Under the pieces are notes generated by a model that saw nothing but the letters and a program-made list of their open reading frames with translations, ran no database searches and was not told where the DNA came from. A program made the position numbers and the translations under genes. From positions 95,255 to 159,254 of the forward strand of contig NZ_JARVWP010000019.1 of assembly GCF_029846235.1 (NCBI RefSeq): a stretch of 64,000 nt of DNA, in the 5' to 3' direction. Within the stretch, counting starts at the first letter, position 1; the number at the start of each line of letters is the position of its first letter. The stretch comes from Bradyrhizobium sp. CER78 (GTDB lineage: Bacteria; Pseudomonadota; Alphaproteobacteria; Rhizobiales; Xanthobacteraceae). Below, piece by piece: positions 8,608 through 18,224 of the stretch.

Positions 8608-9867
8608 ATGACTGCGAAACCTGCCTTCGACCTGGTCCTCCGTCATGCCGTGACGCGCTCATCCGCGTCGGCGGTCGATATCGGCATCGCCGACGGCAGG
8701 ATCGCCGCGATCGCGCCGCGCCTTTCCTGCGAGGCCGTCGAGGTTGACCTGGGCGGGCGGCTGGTGCTGCCGGGCTTCGTCGACACCCACATCCATCTCG
8801 ACAAAGCCTGCCTGCTCGGCCGCTGCGGCCACGACCATGCGAGCCTCGGCGAGGCGATCCGCGCGGTGTCGGCGATGAAGCGCGACTTCACGGTCGAGGA
8901 TGTTTATGCGCGCGGCGCCAAGGTGATCGAGCGCGCGATCACCGCGGGCACCACACGGATGCGGACCCATGTCGAGATCGACCCGCGGATCGGGCTGCGC
9001 GGGTTCGAGGCGGTCAAGGCGCTGAAGCGGGACTATACCTGGGCGCTCGACCTCTCCCTTTGTGTCTTCCCGCAGGAGGGCCTGACCAACGATCCCGGCG
9101 CCGACGAGCTGCTGGTCGCCGCGCTCAACGACGGCGCCGAGGCGATCGGCGGCTGCCCCTATGTCGACACCGATCCGAACGCGCATATCGCGCGCATCTT
9201 CGATCTCGCGCAGCACTTCGACCTCGATGTCGACCTGCATCTCGATTTCGACCTCGATCCCTCTTGGTGGCACATGGAGGAAGTCTGCCGGCAGACCGAG
9301 CGGCGCAACTATCACGGCCGCGTCGCGATCGGGCACGCGACAAAACTGTCGGCGCTGCCGCCGGAGCGGCTGAAGGCGGCGAGCGCGCGGCTTGCCGGGG
9401 CCGGCGTTGCGGTCACCGTGCTGCCCGCGACCGACCTCTATCTGATGGGGCGCGATGCTACCCACAATGCGCCGCGCGGGTTGACCGCCGCGCACCGGCT
9501 GATTGCCGATGGCGTGCTGTGCTCGGTCGCGACCAACAACGTGCAAAATCCCTTCACGCCGTTCGGCGACGCATCGCTGCTGCGGATGGCCAACCTCTAC
9601 GCCAATGCCGCACATGCCGGGATCGGTGAATTCGACACCTGTCTCGATCTCGTCACCGATCTACCGGCGCGGCTGATGAACCTGCGCGACTACGGCATCG
9701 CGGTCGGCAATCCCGCCGACATCGTCGTGCTCGATACCGACAGCGGATCCAACGCGATCGCCGAATTGCCGGACGTGCTGATGGGTTACAAGAACGGCCG
9801 CAAGACGTTCGAGCGGCAACGGCCGACGCTGTTCCGGGCTGGCACCAGACTCTCCCCGTCACCCTGA
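8608..9867 (+). CDS. Cytosine-deaminase-like amidohydrolase
   Basis: 419 residues, cytosolic, similar in architecture to CodA and AtzC. The first metal motif is LPGFVDTHIHLDKA (HxH). A His follows in DVDLHLDFDLDP, then the His of AIGHATKLSAL, and finally the Asp of PATDLYLMGRD. The HIHLDK form of the first motif is characteristic of the cytosine deaminase and N-isopropylammelide amidohydrolase branch. It should remove an amino or alkylamino group, or open an amide, of a nitrogen ring. No clear ribosome site precedes the ATG. It is followed by repeat B2 and the enolase-superfamily gene on the same strand. Confidence 0.88.
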   Translation: MTAKPAFDLVLRHAVTRSSASAVDIGIADGRIAAIAPRLSCEAVEVDLGGRLVLPGFVDTHIHLDKACLLGRCGHDHASLGEAIRAVSAMKRDFTVEDVYARGAKVIERAITAGTTRMRTHVEIDPRIGLRGFEAVKALKRDYTWALDLSLCVFPQEGLTNDPGADELLVAALNDGAEAIGGCPYVDTDPNAHIARIFDLAQHFDLDVDLHLDFDLDPSWWHMEEVCRQTERRNYHGRVAIGHATKLSALPPERLKAASARLAGAGVAVTVLPATDLYLMGRDATHNAPRGLTAAHRLIADGVLCSVATNNVQNPFTPFGDASLLRMANLYANAAHAGIGEFDTCLDLVTDLPARLMNLRDYGIAVGNPADIVVLDTDSGSNAIAELPDVLMGYKNGRKTFERQRPTLFRAGTRLSPSP

Positions 9868-9960
9868 GGAGCGCCCTTGCGCGTCTCGAAGGGTCGACGG
9901 CCACCAGCGGGGCCGTGCATCCTTCGAGACGCGCTACGCGCTCCTCAGGATGACGGGGTG
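9857..9960. repeat. Intergenic inverted repeat, family B copy 2
   Basis: The arms CCCCGTCACCCTGAGGAGCG and its near inverse ending CTCCTCAGGATGACGGGG enclose an inner pair GCGTCTCGAAGG and CCTTCGAGACGC. The long near-perfect stem directly follows the amidohydrolase stop and may act as a transcription terminator or RNA stabiliser. Confidence 0.8.
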
Positions 9961-10096
9961 AGTGGGCAGCGCGCGAAGCGACTGTGTGACGCAGCACCAA
10001 CCTGCGCGCATTGTCGCCCTGCCCTGGTGCGAATTGACGCCTTCGTCGATCCGTTGTTGAACTTGCCCAACATCAACAAAAGCCGGGCGGGAAACC

Positions 10097-11311
10097 ATGA
10101 GCAAATCCACCACGATCAAAAGCGTCGAGACGCTCGCCTGCGATGCCGGCTGGCGGAATTATCACTTCGTCAAGGTGACGACCACCGACGGCCTGGTCGG
10201 CTGGAGCGAGTATGACGAGGGTTTCGGCGCGCCCGGCGTGACGGCGGCGATCGAGCGGCTGTCGGCGCGGGTGGTCGGCAAGAACGCGTTCGAGCACGAG
10301 CCGATCTATGTCGAGCTGTTCGCAGCGACGCGTCCCGCCGCCGGCGGCGTGGTGGCGCTGGCGCTCGGGGCGATCGAGAACGCGCTGCTCGACGTCAAGG
10401 CCAAGGCGCTCGGCGTGCCCTGCTACGATCTGCTCGGCGGCAAGATCCGCGACCGCGTGCGGGTCTACTGGTCGCATTGCGCGACCTGGCGCATCAACCA
10501 TCCCGACTGGTACAAGCCGGCGATCACTGATCTCGACGGCGTCAAAGCGATCGGCGCCGAGGTGCGCGAGAAGAAATTCACGGCGATGAAGACCAACATC
10601 TTCGTCTACACCGACGGCAAGCCGCAGGGCTGGCGTCCCGGCTTCGGCTCGCCGTTCCAGCCCGAGATCAATATCGACCGCACGGTGCTGCGCAATCTCT
10701 GCATGCATCTAGAGGCGATCCGCGACGGCGCCGGGCCGGATGTCGATCTGCTGCTCGATCTCAACTTCAACGCCAAGACCGAGGGCTATCTGAAGATCCT
10801 GCGCGCCATCGAGAAGATGGACATGTTCTGGGTCGAGATCGACACCTTCAATCCGCAGGCGCTCGGCTATATCCGCCGCCAGAGCCCGCACCCGATCTCG
10901 TCCTGCGAGACGCTGCTGGGCTTGCGCGAATTCCTGCCCTATTTCACCGAGCAGGCGATGGACGTCGCGATCATCGACACGCCGTGGAACGGCGTCTGGC
11001 AGTCGATGAAGATCGCCGCCGCCGCCGAGCATTTCGAGGTCAACGTCGCGCCGCATAATTTCTACGGCCACCTCTGCACCATGATGAACGCGCATTTCTG
11101 CGCCGCGGTGCCGAATTTGCGGATCATGGAGACCGACATCGACCGCCTGGCCTGGGACCACGAGCTGTTCACCCACGTGCCTGAGTTTGTCGACGGCCAT
11201 CTCGTGATCCCGGATCGCCCGGGCTGGGGCACCGAGCCAAATGAGGAAGGCCTGCGCGCGCATCCGCCGAAGAACAAGGGCGGGCTCTTAAATTACGGGC
11301 TGAAGAAGTAA
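10097..11311 (+). CDS. Mandelate racemase/muconate lactonizing enzyme family protein (enolase superfamily)
   Basis: 404 residues with an N-terminal capping domain (1-130) and a C-terminal barrel. Three acidic metal ligands lie on successive strands: Asp in DLLLDLNFN, Glu in FWVEIDTF and Glu in ISSCETLLG. The strand-2 Lys region reads FTAMKTN. The superfamily abstracts a proton next to a carboxylate, giving racemases, dehydratases and cycloisomerases; this one may be an acid-sugar dehydratase. It stands alone after the amidohydrolase, whose product it might process. GGGCGGGAAACC precedes the ATG. Confidence 0.85.
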   Translation: MSKSTTIKSVETLACDAGWRNYHFVKVTTTDGLVGWSEYDEGFGAPGVTAAIERLSARVVGKNAFEHEPIYVELFAATRPAAGGVVALALGAIENALLDVKAKALGVPCYDLLGGKIRDRVRVYWSHCATWRINHPDWYKPAITDLDGVKAIGAEVREKKFTAMKTNIFVYTDGKPQGWRPGFGSPFQPEINIDRTVLRNLCMHLEAIRDGAGPDVDLLLDLNFNAKTEGYLKILRAIEKMDMFWVEIDTFNPQALGYIRRQSPHPISSCETLLGLREFLPYFTEQAMDVAIIDTPWNGVWQSMKIAAAAEHFEVNVAPHNFYGHLCTMMNAHFCAAVPNLRIMETDIDRLAWDHELFTHVPEFVDGHLVIPDRPGWGTEPNEEGLRAHPPKNKGGLLNYGLKK

Positions 11312-11338
11312 GGACTATCGCCCCAGCCCTCACCCCAT

Positions 11339-11460
11339 CGTCGTCCCGGCGAAGGCCGGGACCCATAACCACCGCTGCGTGGTGTGAAAAAGGATCTTGC
11401 CCCAGCGGAGTAAACCAATCGCCAGCTGGGGTAATGGGTCCCGGCCTTCGCCGGGACGAC
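11339..11460. repeat. Intergenic inverted repeat, family D
   Basis: CGTCGTCCCGGCGAAGGCCG on the left pairs with CGGCCTTCGCCGGGACGAC on the right, with GGGACCCAT and ATGGGTCCC extending the stem and a loop of about 60 bases. It lies just after the enolase-superfamily gene. Confidence 0.85.
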
Positions 11461-11490
11461 CCATTGCAATGGATGGGAAACAGTACACGC

Positions 11491-11606
11491 TATCACCGTC
11501 ATCCTGAGGTGCGAGCGGAGCGAGCCTCGAAGGATGCACGGCCACAGTCGGGCCGTCGACCCTTCGAGACGGCCGCTGCGCGGCCTCCTCAGGATGACGG
11601 TGATGG
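11491..11606. repeat. Intergenic inverted repeat, family B copy 3
   Basis: The third copy of the CCGTCATCCTGAGG...CCTCAGGATGACGG element lies 30 bases after the family D repeat. Together the two repeats fill the 310-base gap between the convergent enolase-superfamily and LivK-type genes. No gene is visible there. Confidence 0.8.
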
Positions 11607-11621
11607 AGTGGCCACCGCGCC

Positions 11622-12854
11622 TCAATTGTCCTCGCGCACCGCCGTGAACGCGCTCTCGATCACGTCGCCGATCGGCTGCCAGGCGTTGCCGTCAAACTGC
11701 ACCAGCCGCATCTGCTTGATCGGGCGGAAATCCTTCGGTCCGGTGTTGATCACGATCCCGGGCAGCGCGATCGGGCTCTGATAGTCCTTCAGCGAGGCCG
11801 CCTGCCGCATGATGTTGTCGCGCGACAGGTCGTCGCCGCACTGGCGCAGCACCTGCATCAGCGTGTCGGCGGCGGCATAGCCGAACACGGCGTAGATGTC
11901 GTCCTTGTCGCCGTCGGGGTAGTACTTGTCCATGAAGGCGTCCCACGCCTTGATCTGCGGGTCGTTCTTCCAGGCGGCATCGCCGGCATCCTTCAGGAAC
12001 GAGGTCGAGATCACGCCGAGCGAATTTTGCAGGCCCGCAGGCCGCAATGCGCTCGCGATCGAGGCCGACGCATTGTCGAGGATGAACACCGGATGCCAGT
12101 CGAGGTCGGCGGCGACGCGGATCGCGCGCGCCGCGATCGCCGGGGCGCCGTCGAACACAAGGATGTCGGCGCCAGAGTTCTTCAAGATTCCGATCTGGTT
12201 CTGGATCGCGGTCTCCGATGCGTCGAAGGCGAGATCGGCGACGATCATCCCTGCGGTGTCGCCGAGCCCCTCCTGCAATCCCCTGAACAGGTCGCGGCCG
12301 AACTGGTCGTTCTGCCAGAGCACCGCGATCTTGCGGGAGGGATAGGCGGCCTGGATGTAGTTGGCGTAGATCTGCCCTTCGGCGCGGAAGGTCGGCTGCC
12401 AACCCATGGTCCAGGGGAAGGCCCTCGGATGCGCCCACTCCTCGTCGCCGGAGGCAACGAACAGCTGCGGGATCTTCCTCTCGTTGAGGTATTTTCGGAC
12501 CGCGAGGTTGCTCGGCGTGCCGAACGAGCCGAACATCAGCAACACGTCCTGCTTCTCGACGAGATCGCGGGTCTGCTCCATCGCGGTCTTCGGATTGGAG
12601 CTGTCATCGACCGAGACGAACTTGACCTTGCGGCCGTTGATGCCGCCATGCTCGTTGATCATGTCGAAATAGGCGGCTTCGGCGCGCCCGATGGTCGCGA
12701 ACGCGGCGAGCGGCCCGGTGTAGGGCATAACATTGCCGACGCGGATCTCGCTGCCGGCTGCATCCTGCGCCTGCTGCGCGCGCAACGGCGCCGCCGCGAG
12801 AACAGCTGCAAGGATAAGCAATATCGAAAGCGCAGTTTGTCTTTTTGTTTGCAT
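11622..12854 (-). CDS. Branched-chain-amino-acid-type ABC substrate-binding protein (LivK/UrtA-like)
   Basis: 410 residues if started at the ATG at 12854; 12860 is equally possible. The signal peptide MQTKRQTALSILLILAAVLAAAPLRA is followed by IRVGNVMPYTGPLAAFATIGRAEAAYFDMINEHGGINGRKVKF, the classic peripla_BP_6 opening. The family binds amino acids, amides, urea or aromatic acids in the periplasm. No permease or ATPase of this class lies in the window, so it is an orphan binding protein or serves a transporter elsewhere. Downstream of hyuA on the same strand but separated by repeat A1. Confidence 0.9.
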   Translation of the reverse strand: MQTKRQTALSILLILAAVLAAAPLRAQQAQDAAGSEIRVGNVMPYTGPLAAFATIGRAEAAYFDMINEHGGINGRKVKFVSVDDSSNPKTAMEQTRDLVEKQDVLLMFGSFGTPSNLAVRKYLNERKIPQLFVASGDEEWAHPRAFPWTMGWQPTFRAEGQIYANYIQAAYPSRKIAVLWQNDQFGRDLFRGLQEGLGDTAGMIVADLAFDASETAIQNQIGILKNSGADILVFDGAPAIAARAIRVAADLDWHPVFILDNASASIASALRPAGLQNSLGVISTSFLKDAGDAAWKNDPQIKAWDAFMDKYYPDGDKDDIYAVFGYAAADTLMQVLRQCGDDLSRDNIMRQAASLKDYQSPIALPGIVINTGPKDFRPIKQMRLVQFDGNAWQPIGDVIESAFTAVREDN

Positions 12855-12968
12855 CAACATCGCCACAACGCCGGCGCAGGCCGGCGCTCCCTCCCAGCGA
12901 GCGGACTTTATCGCCCAAGCCAAGGACGGAAAAATGAAATGTTGATGGCGGAGGCGGACCTGTCTTCA

Positions 12969-13088
12969 CCTCTCCCGCTTGCGGGGAGGTCGGATTGCAT
13001 CGAAGATGCGATCCGGGTGGGGGCTTTCTCCGCAATTTGACTCGTGGAGAGACCCCACCCCAACCCTCCCCCGCAAGCGGGAGAGGGA
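12969..13088. repeat. Intergenic inverted repeat, family A copy 1
   Basis: CCTCTCCCGCTTGCGGGGAG on the left is mirrored by CTCCCCCGCAAGCGGGAGAGG on the right (about 20 bases), with an inner pair GATTGCATC/GATGCGATCC and CCCCACCC. It sits between hyuA and the LivK-type gene. Confidence 0.8.
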
Positions 13089-13120
13089 GCGCAGTCCCCG
13101 CACGGCGATCAGCGCAATGT

Positions 13121-15160
13121 TCAGCGCAATGTTATGTCGAGCCAGCCCAGCGGATTGACCGTGACGCAATCACCGTCATCGACCAGCACCGTCGTGGTTT
13201 CGGCCTCAATGATCGCGGGTCCGGCCAGCGAATGGCCCGGCTTGAGATCGTCGAGCGCATAGACCGGCACCTCGCGCCAGGCCCCGAGCCAGGCCTGCCG
13301 CTTGCCGCGCGGCGCACAGGGCGCAGCCGAGCTGGCCTTTCCGGCATCAATGCTGCCGCGCGCAACCTTACCGACCGCGGCGACGCGGGCATTGACGAAC
13401 ACCACCTCCTGCCCGGGCGAGGCATAGGTGTAGAGCTCTTCGTGGCGGCGATGGAAGCGCTCCTCGATCTGCGCGACGAGGTCGGCAGCGCCGAGATCGA
13501 GGTCGCCGAGCGGCACGTCGATCTCGAACACCTGTTCGCCGTAGCGCATCTCGGCCGAGCGCTCGATCGCGATGTCACCCTTGAACCAGTCGCGCAGCCG
13601 GCCGGCGGCCTGCTCCTCCAGCGCGGCGAACAGCGCCCGCACCTCATCGGCGGAAATCCGGCCCGTACCGTAATGGGTGCGGCTGACCTCGTAGCGCAGA
13701 TCGCTGGTCAGCATGCCCCAGGCCGACAGCACGGAAGCCACCGTCGGCACGATGATGCGCTTGATCTCGAGCTCGCGCGCGACTTCGGCCGCGTGCATGC
13801 CGGCGGCGCCGCCGAAGCTGAGCAGCGCGAATTTGCGCGGGTCGACGCCGCGGCGCAAGGTCATCAGGCGGATGCCGTCGGCCATCTTCAGATTGATCAT
13901 CTTGTAGATGCCGGCGGCGGCCTCGATCCGCGACAGTTCGAGCGCTTTCGCGATGCGGTCGACGGCGGCTTCCGATGCCGCACGATCGAGCGGCCGCGCG
14001 CCGCCCATGAAGGCGGCGGCATCGAGATAACCGAGCACGACATTGGCGTCGGTGACGGCAGCCGCCGTGCCGCCATTGCCGTAGCAGGCCGGGCCCGGCA
14101 CCGAGCCCGCGCTCTCCGGCCCGACCCGCAAGGTGCGGCTCCCGTCGACGCTGGCGATCGAGCCGCCGCCGGCGGCGATGCTGGCGATGTCGAGGCTGCG
14201 CAGCGCGATGCGCTGGCCCGCGAGCATGCCGTCGGCCGACAACGACGCCTCGCCGTCTGCGATCAGCGAGATATCGGTCGAGGTGCCGCCCATGTCGAAC
14301 GGCACGAGATCGGGAATCCCGAGCATCTCGGCGCAACGGCGGCTGCCGGAGATGCCGCCGGCCGGGCCGGACAGCACAGTGCCCGCGGCGAGCCGCGAGG
14401 CCTCCTCCACCGGCGCCATGCCGCCATGCGACAGCACGACGAACAGCGATCCCTTGAAGCCGGCCTCATGCAGGCTGCGCTCCAGATTGGTGAGGTAGCG
14501 CCGCACCGTCGGCTCGACATAGGCGTTCACGATCGTGGTCGAGACGCGCTCATATTCCTTGATCTGCGGAAGCACGTCGCTGGAGCGCGACACGCTGACA
14601 TCGGGCAGCTCCTTCGCCAGCCGCTCGACCGCGGCGAGCTCATGCGCCGGATTGAGATAGGCGTGCAGGAAGCAGACCGCGACGGAGTTCGCGCCCGACC
14701 GTTTCACCTCGGCGATGACCTCGCCGAGCGCTGTGGCATCGAGTGCGATCGCCGCGCTGCCGTCCGCCTTCAGCCGCTCGCGCACGCCGAGGCGGCGCTC
14801 GCGCGGCACCAGCGGCTCGGGCGGCGGCGTGCGCAGATCGTAGCGATCCGGCTTCAGCCCCTCGCGCATCTCGACGACGTCGCGATGGCCCTCGGTGGTC
14901 AGCAGCGCGACCCTGGCGCCCTTGCGTTCCAGCAACGCATTGGTCGCAACCGTCGTGCCGTGCACCAGCCGATCGGTCTCGGCCAGCATCGCCGCGCGCG
15001 TGACTCCGAGGCGGCGCGCCAGCTCGTCCAGTCCCGCCATCACCCCGAGCGACTGATCGGCCGGCGTGGACGGTGATTTCGCGAAAACGGTGCGCCCGGT
15101 TTTGTCAGTTGCAACCAGGTCGGTGTAGGTTCCGCCGACGTCGACTCCAATCGTGTACAT
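13121..15160 (-). CDS. hyuA: N-methylhydantoinase/5-oxoprolinase subunit A
   Basis: 679 residues, the usual length. The N-terminal HydA/oxoprolinase nucleotide-binding fold starts with IGVDVGGTYTDLVATD (phosphate-binding loop) and continues with RLVHGTTVATNALLERKGARVALLTTEG. The central hydantoinase A domain contains GGTSTDISLIADG and AAGGGSIASVD. With HyuB it forms the ATP-dependent enzyme that opens a five-membered cyclic amide (hydantoin, N-methylhydantoin or 5-oxoproline) to the linear N-carbamoyl or amino acid. It starts 6 bases after the hyuB stop, so the pair is cotranscribed. Confidence 0.95.
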   Translation of the reverse strand: MYTIGVDVGGTYTDLVATDKTGRTVFAKSPSTPADQSLGVMAGLDELARRLGVTRAAMLAETDRLVHGTTVATNALLERKGARVALLTTEGHRDVVEMREGLKPDRYDLRTPPPEPLVPRERRLGVRERLKADGSAAIALDATALGEVIAEVKRSGANSVAVCFLHAYLNPAHELAAVERLAKELPDVSVSRSSDVLPQIKEYERVSTTIVNAYVEPTVRRYLTNLERSLHEAGFKGSLFVVLSHGGMAPVEEASRLAAGTVLSGPAGGISGSRRCAEMLGIPDLVPFDMGGTSTDISLIADGEASLSADGMLAGQRIALRSLDIASIAAGGGSIASVDGSRTLRVGPESAGSVPGPACYGNGGTAAAVTDANVVLGYLDAAAFMGGARPLDRAASEAAVDRIAKALELSRIEAAAGIYKMINLKMADGIRLMTLRRGVDPRKFALLSFGGAAGMHAAEVARELEIKRIIVPTVASVLSAWGMLTSDLRYEVSRTHYGTGRISADEVRALFAALEEQAAGRLRDWFKGDIAIERSAEMRYGEQVFEIDVPLGDLDLGAADLVAQIEERFHRRHEELYTYASPGQEVVFVNARVAAVGKVARGSIDAGKASSAAPCAPRGKRQAWLGAWREVPVYALDDLKPGHSLAGPAIIEAETTTVLVDDGDCVTVNPLGWLDITLR

Positions 15161-15166
15161 GCTTAC

Positions 15167-16825
15167 CTACACCGCCTTCGAAACCAGACCCTGCTCAGCG
15201 TCGCGCGCCCGCGCCTCCGCCGACCGCTTCTCAGGCGGCCCCCAGCCGCCGCCGCCGGACGAGCGGACCTCGAGGCAGTCGCCAGGGCGCAGCTCGATGC
15301 CGACCTCTTTTGTCTTGAGCACGCGCGGCTCGCGGCCTTCCGAGAGCAACCGGTAATGATGCGGCTCGCCGTCGCTGCCGCCGAGCATGCCGCAGGGGCC
15401 ATGGCGCGCGCCGTCGCCGGCGGTGTTGCCTTTGGCGGGCTTCTGCGTCTCCAGTACCATGTCGAGCGCCACGCCGAGGCCGCCGCGATGCTGGCCGTCG
15501 CCGCCGGAATCCGGCCGGAACTCGTGCTGGCGGAAATGCAGGGGGAAGCGCACCTCGGCGACCTCGATGCTGCCGAATTTGAGACCGCCGACTGTGTGCC
15601 ATTCGCCGATCGAGGAATAGCCGTCGCCACCGATCGAGGCACCGCCACCCGGCCGCGCCTGGAACATGTGCCAGATGAAATTGCGCCCGTTGCGCGGATC
15701 CTCGCCCTGGATCGCGATGCGGAAGCGCCTGCCCCAGCCGCCCATCACGCGATCCGGGCACGACGCCGACATCGCCTTGATGATCGCTTCGACGATCTCG
15801 TTGGAGGGATGGCTGGTGCACAAGGTGACGGGGCGGCCGGGATCGGCCCACACGATGGTGCCCTGCTTCGCCACCACCTTGAGCGGTCGCAGCGCGCCGG
15901 TGTTCTTGGGGATATCGGCGTCGATCAGATAGGCAAACGCCATCGCGACCGCAGCCTGCATATTGGCATGCGACGAGTTGACGAAGCTGGTCGACTGCGG
16001 ATCGGAGCCAGTGAGGTCGACCTCGATGTCACTGCCCTTCTTGGTCACCTTGGCGGCGATCTTGATGTCGGTGCGGCCATGGCCGTCGTCGTCCAGCAAA
16101 GCCTCGCCATAGAACACGCCGTCCTTCCAGGAGGACACCACCGCGCGGGTCTGCTGCTCGGTCGCGTCAAGGATCGCTTCGATCGCGGCTTCCACCGTCT
16201 CCGCGCCGAACTCGCTGAACAGTTTTGCAACCCGTCGCTCGCCGAGATGCGCGGCGCCCAGCATCGCCGCGAGGTCGCCGCGGAATTCACGGGGGTTGCG
16301 GATGTTCAAGGCCAGCAGGTCGAGCAGATCCTCGCGCGGCTTGCCGGCCTCGTAGAGCTTGATCGGCGGAATGCGGATGCCTTCCTGGTAGATCTCGGTA
16401 GCGCCGGGATTGTAGGCGCCGTGGGTGGCGCCGCCGATGTCGCTCTGGTGCGCGCGCACGATGGTCCAGAGCAATCGCTTGCCGCCGTCGAACACCGGCA
16501 CGAACGCGGTCAGGTCAGGCAGGTGACTGCCGCCCTGATAGGGATCGTTGAGCAGGATGACGTCGCCGGGCGCGACATCCTTGAAGCGTTCCTCTACCGC
16601 GAGCGTCGCCCAGGGCAGGGCGCCGACATGCACCGGGATGTGATCGGCCTGCGCGATCAGCCGCCCGCCGGTATCACAGATCGCCAGCGAGAAATCGCGG
16701 CTGGAATTGAGGATCTGGGAATAGGAGGTGCGAAGCATGGCTTCGCCCATCTCCTTGACGATCGACGACAGGCGGTGCTGGACGACGGAGCGGGTGATCG
16801 GATCGATCTTGGCGGGCGTGGACAC
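15167..16825 (-). CDS. hyuB: N-methylhydantoinase/5-oxoprolinase subunit B
   Basis: About 552 residues from the GTG at 16825 (VSTPAKIDPITRSVVQHRL), the normal HyuB length, with GGAAG shortly upstream. An ATG at 16891 would overlap the MFS gene by 37 bases and add a glycine-rich tail unlike the family, so I reject it. Family marks are LRTSYSQILNSSRDFSLAICD, LLNDPYQGGSHLPDLTAF, TLCTSHPSNEIVEAI and the glycine-rich end SSGGGGWGPP. It is the second half of the cyclic-amide hydrolase, between the MFS transporter and hyuA. Confidence 0.93.
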   Translation of the reverse strand: MSTPAKIDPITRSVVQHRLSSIVKEMGEAMLRTSYSQILNSSRDFSLAICDTGGRLIAQADHIPVHVGALPWATLAVEERFKDVAPGDVILLNDPYQGGSHLPDLTAFVPVFDGGKRLLWTIVRAHQSDIGGATHGAYNPGATEIYQEGIRIPPIKLYEAGKPREDLLDLLALNIRNPREFRGDLAAMLGAAHLGERRVAKLFSEFGAETVEAAIEAILDATEQQTRAVVSSWKDGVFYGEALLDDDGHGRTDIKIAAKVTKKGSDIEVDLTGSDPQSTSFVNSSHANMQAAVAMAFAYLIDADIPKNTGALRPLKVVAKQGTIVWADPGRPVTLCTSHPSNEIVEAIIKAMSASCPDRVMGGWGRRFRIAIQGEDPRNGRNFIWHMFQARPGGGASIGGDGYSSIGEWHTVGGLKFGSIEVAEVRFPLHFRQHEFRPDSGGDGQHRGGLGVALDMVLETQKPAKGNTAGDGARHGPCGMLGGSDGEPHHYRLLSEGREPRVLKTKEVGIELRPGDCLEVRSSGGGGWGPPEKRSAEARARDAEQGLVSKAV

Positions 16826-16854
16826 GTGACTTCCGGGAGCGGTGGAACAGGCCG

Positions 16855-18114
16855 CTATCTTATCGCCGCCGCCGTCGAGGTATAGAGCCAAAACAGCACG
16901 ATCCCGATCGCCAGCGCGGCGGCGATGAACAGCAGCACCGCGGGCAGCCCGAACAGCGCCGCGACGCCGGCGGTGCTCGATTGCAGCAGCGCCGCGCCGA
17001 GGAAGAACGCGAGATTGACCGACGACAGCGCCTTGCCGGTATTCTGCGCGTCGACCAGTTGCCGCGTCATGCCGTAGATCAGCGGCTGCGCAGATGTCGC
17101 GAGCCCGATCAGGACCAGCAGCACCAGGTCATATTGCGTCGGCATCACGGCAACGCCGAACAGGTTCGAGATCGGGAAATGCGGCGCGCCGGCCGCCATC
17201 GCTACCAGCAGCAGTGCGGCGATAGCATGGGTTGCCGCCACCATGGTGCGACGGTGCCCGAACTTGCGATCGAAGGCGCCGATACAGGCCGGGCCAATGA
17301 TCATCGCCAGCGTGAACAGGCCGAGCAAATTGCCGGCCTCGATGCGGCTCAACCCCTTCACATCCATCAGCCACGGCCCGCCCCACAAGCCGCGCAAGGT
17401 CAGCGACGCGCCGAGCGACACCAGCGACAGCGCGATCAGCCCGCGCAGGCCGCGCGACAGGCCGAGCCGCAGCACCTCGGCCATCTGATGCAGCGGCGAG
17501 GAATCATCCGCATGCGCCGCCGGCTGCCGCGGTACCAGCGCGAACACCGCGATCAGCACCGCAATACCGAAGCCGGCCGAGACCCAGAAGCCGGCGCGCC
17601 AGCCGAACTGATCGACCACGAAGGCCAGCGGGCTCGCCGACAACAGCATGCCGATATTGCCGATCGAGAGGATCAGGCCCGACCACAGGCCGAACTTCGC
17701 CGCCGACATCTGCTTGGCGGCGAGCGTCATCGGGCACATCAGCATGCCCGAGGTGGCGACGCCGAGCATCAATTGTCCGAGCACGAAGCTCGCGGGCCCC
17801 GTCGCGATCGCCGAGACCAACGTCCCGACCACGGTACCGGCGAGCAGGCTCAGCGACACCGGCCGCACGCCAAAGCGGTCCATCGCGGCGCCGACCGGGA
17901 TCTGCGAGGCGGCAAAGGAGAAATGATAGATCGAGGTGAGGCTCGCCAGCGCCTGCGGCGAGGTGCCGAAGTCGCGTGCCATCAGATCGAGGCTGATCGC
18001 CGGGATCGTCCGCAGCAACGTCGACAGCATGTGGCCAGAGGCCAATGCCAGAAGTGCAAGAACCAGGGCGCGGAACCCGATCCCCGCCTCTCCCTTCGTC
18101 ACCACGCCGTCCAT
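16855..18114 (-). CDS. Major facilitator superfamily transporter
   Basis: 419 residues from the ATG at 18114 (MDGVVTKGEAG), with about twelve hydrophobic segments. The loop after helix 2 reads GAAMDRFGVRPVS, the usual MFS D-R-x-G-R/K-like motif. It is first in the operon MFS, hyuB, hyuA. The natural inference is uptake of the hydantoin or cyclic amide that HyuAB opens, but export cannot be excluded. An in-frame ATG 42 bases upstream is less likely because it adds charged residues with no family match. Confidence 0.88.
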   Translation of the reverse strand: MDGVVTKGEAGIGFRALVLALLALASGHMLSTLLRTIPAISLDLMARDFGTSPQALASLTSIYHFSFAASQIPVGAAMDRFGVRPVSLSLLAGTVVGTLVSAIATGPASFVLGQLMLGVATSGMLMCPMTLAAKQMSAAKFGLWSGLILSIGNIGMLLSASPLAFVVDQFGWRAGFWVSAGFGIAVLIAVFALVPRQPAAHADDSSPLHQMAEVLRLGLSRGLRGLIALSLVSLGASLTLRGLWGGPWLMDVKGLSRIEAGNLLGLFTLAMIIGPACIGAFDRKFGHRRTMVAATHAIAALLLVAMAAGAPHFPISNLFGVAVMPTQYDLVLLVLIGLATSAQPLIYGMTRQLVDAQNTGKALSSVNLAFFLGAALLQSSTAGVAALFGLPAVLLFIAAALAIGIVLFWLYTSTAAAIR

Positions 18115-18224
18115 GAATCGCCTATTCCCCAAGCATCGCGGGGACGGGCGTAACATTATTAGGCTGATGGTGCCAACTTTCGCGGCAGCGCCGATGGGCT
18201 CAGCCTATCCGCGGATTCGCCTTG

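Noticed and set aside
12995..15076. A 693-codon plus-strand frame antisense to hyuA
   Set aside because: Same low-complexity Arg/His/Gly/Asp composition; hyuA on the other strand is unmistakable over its whole length.
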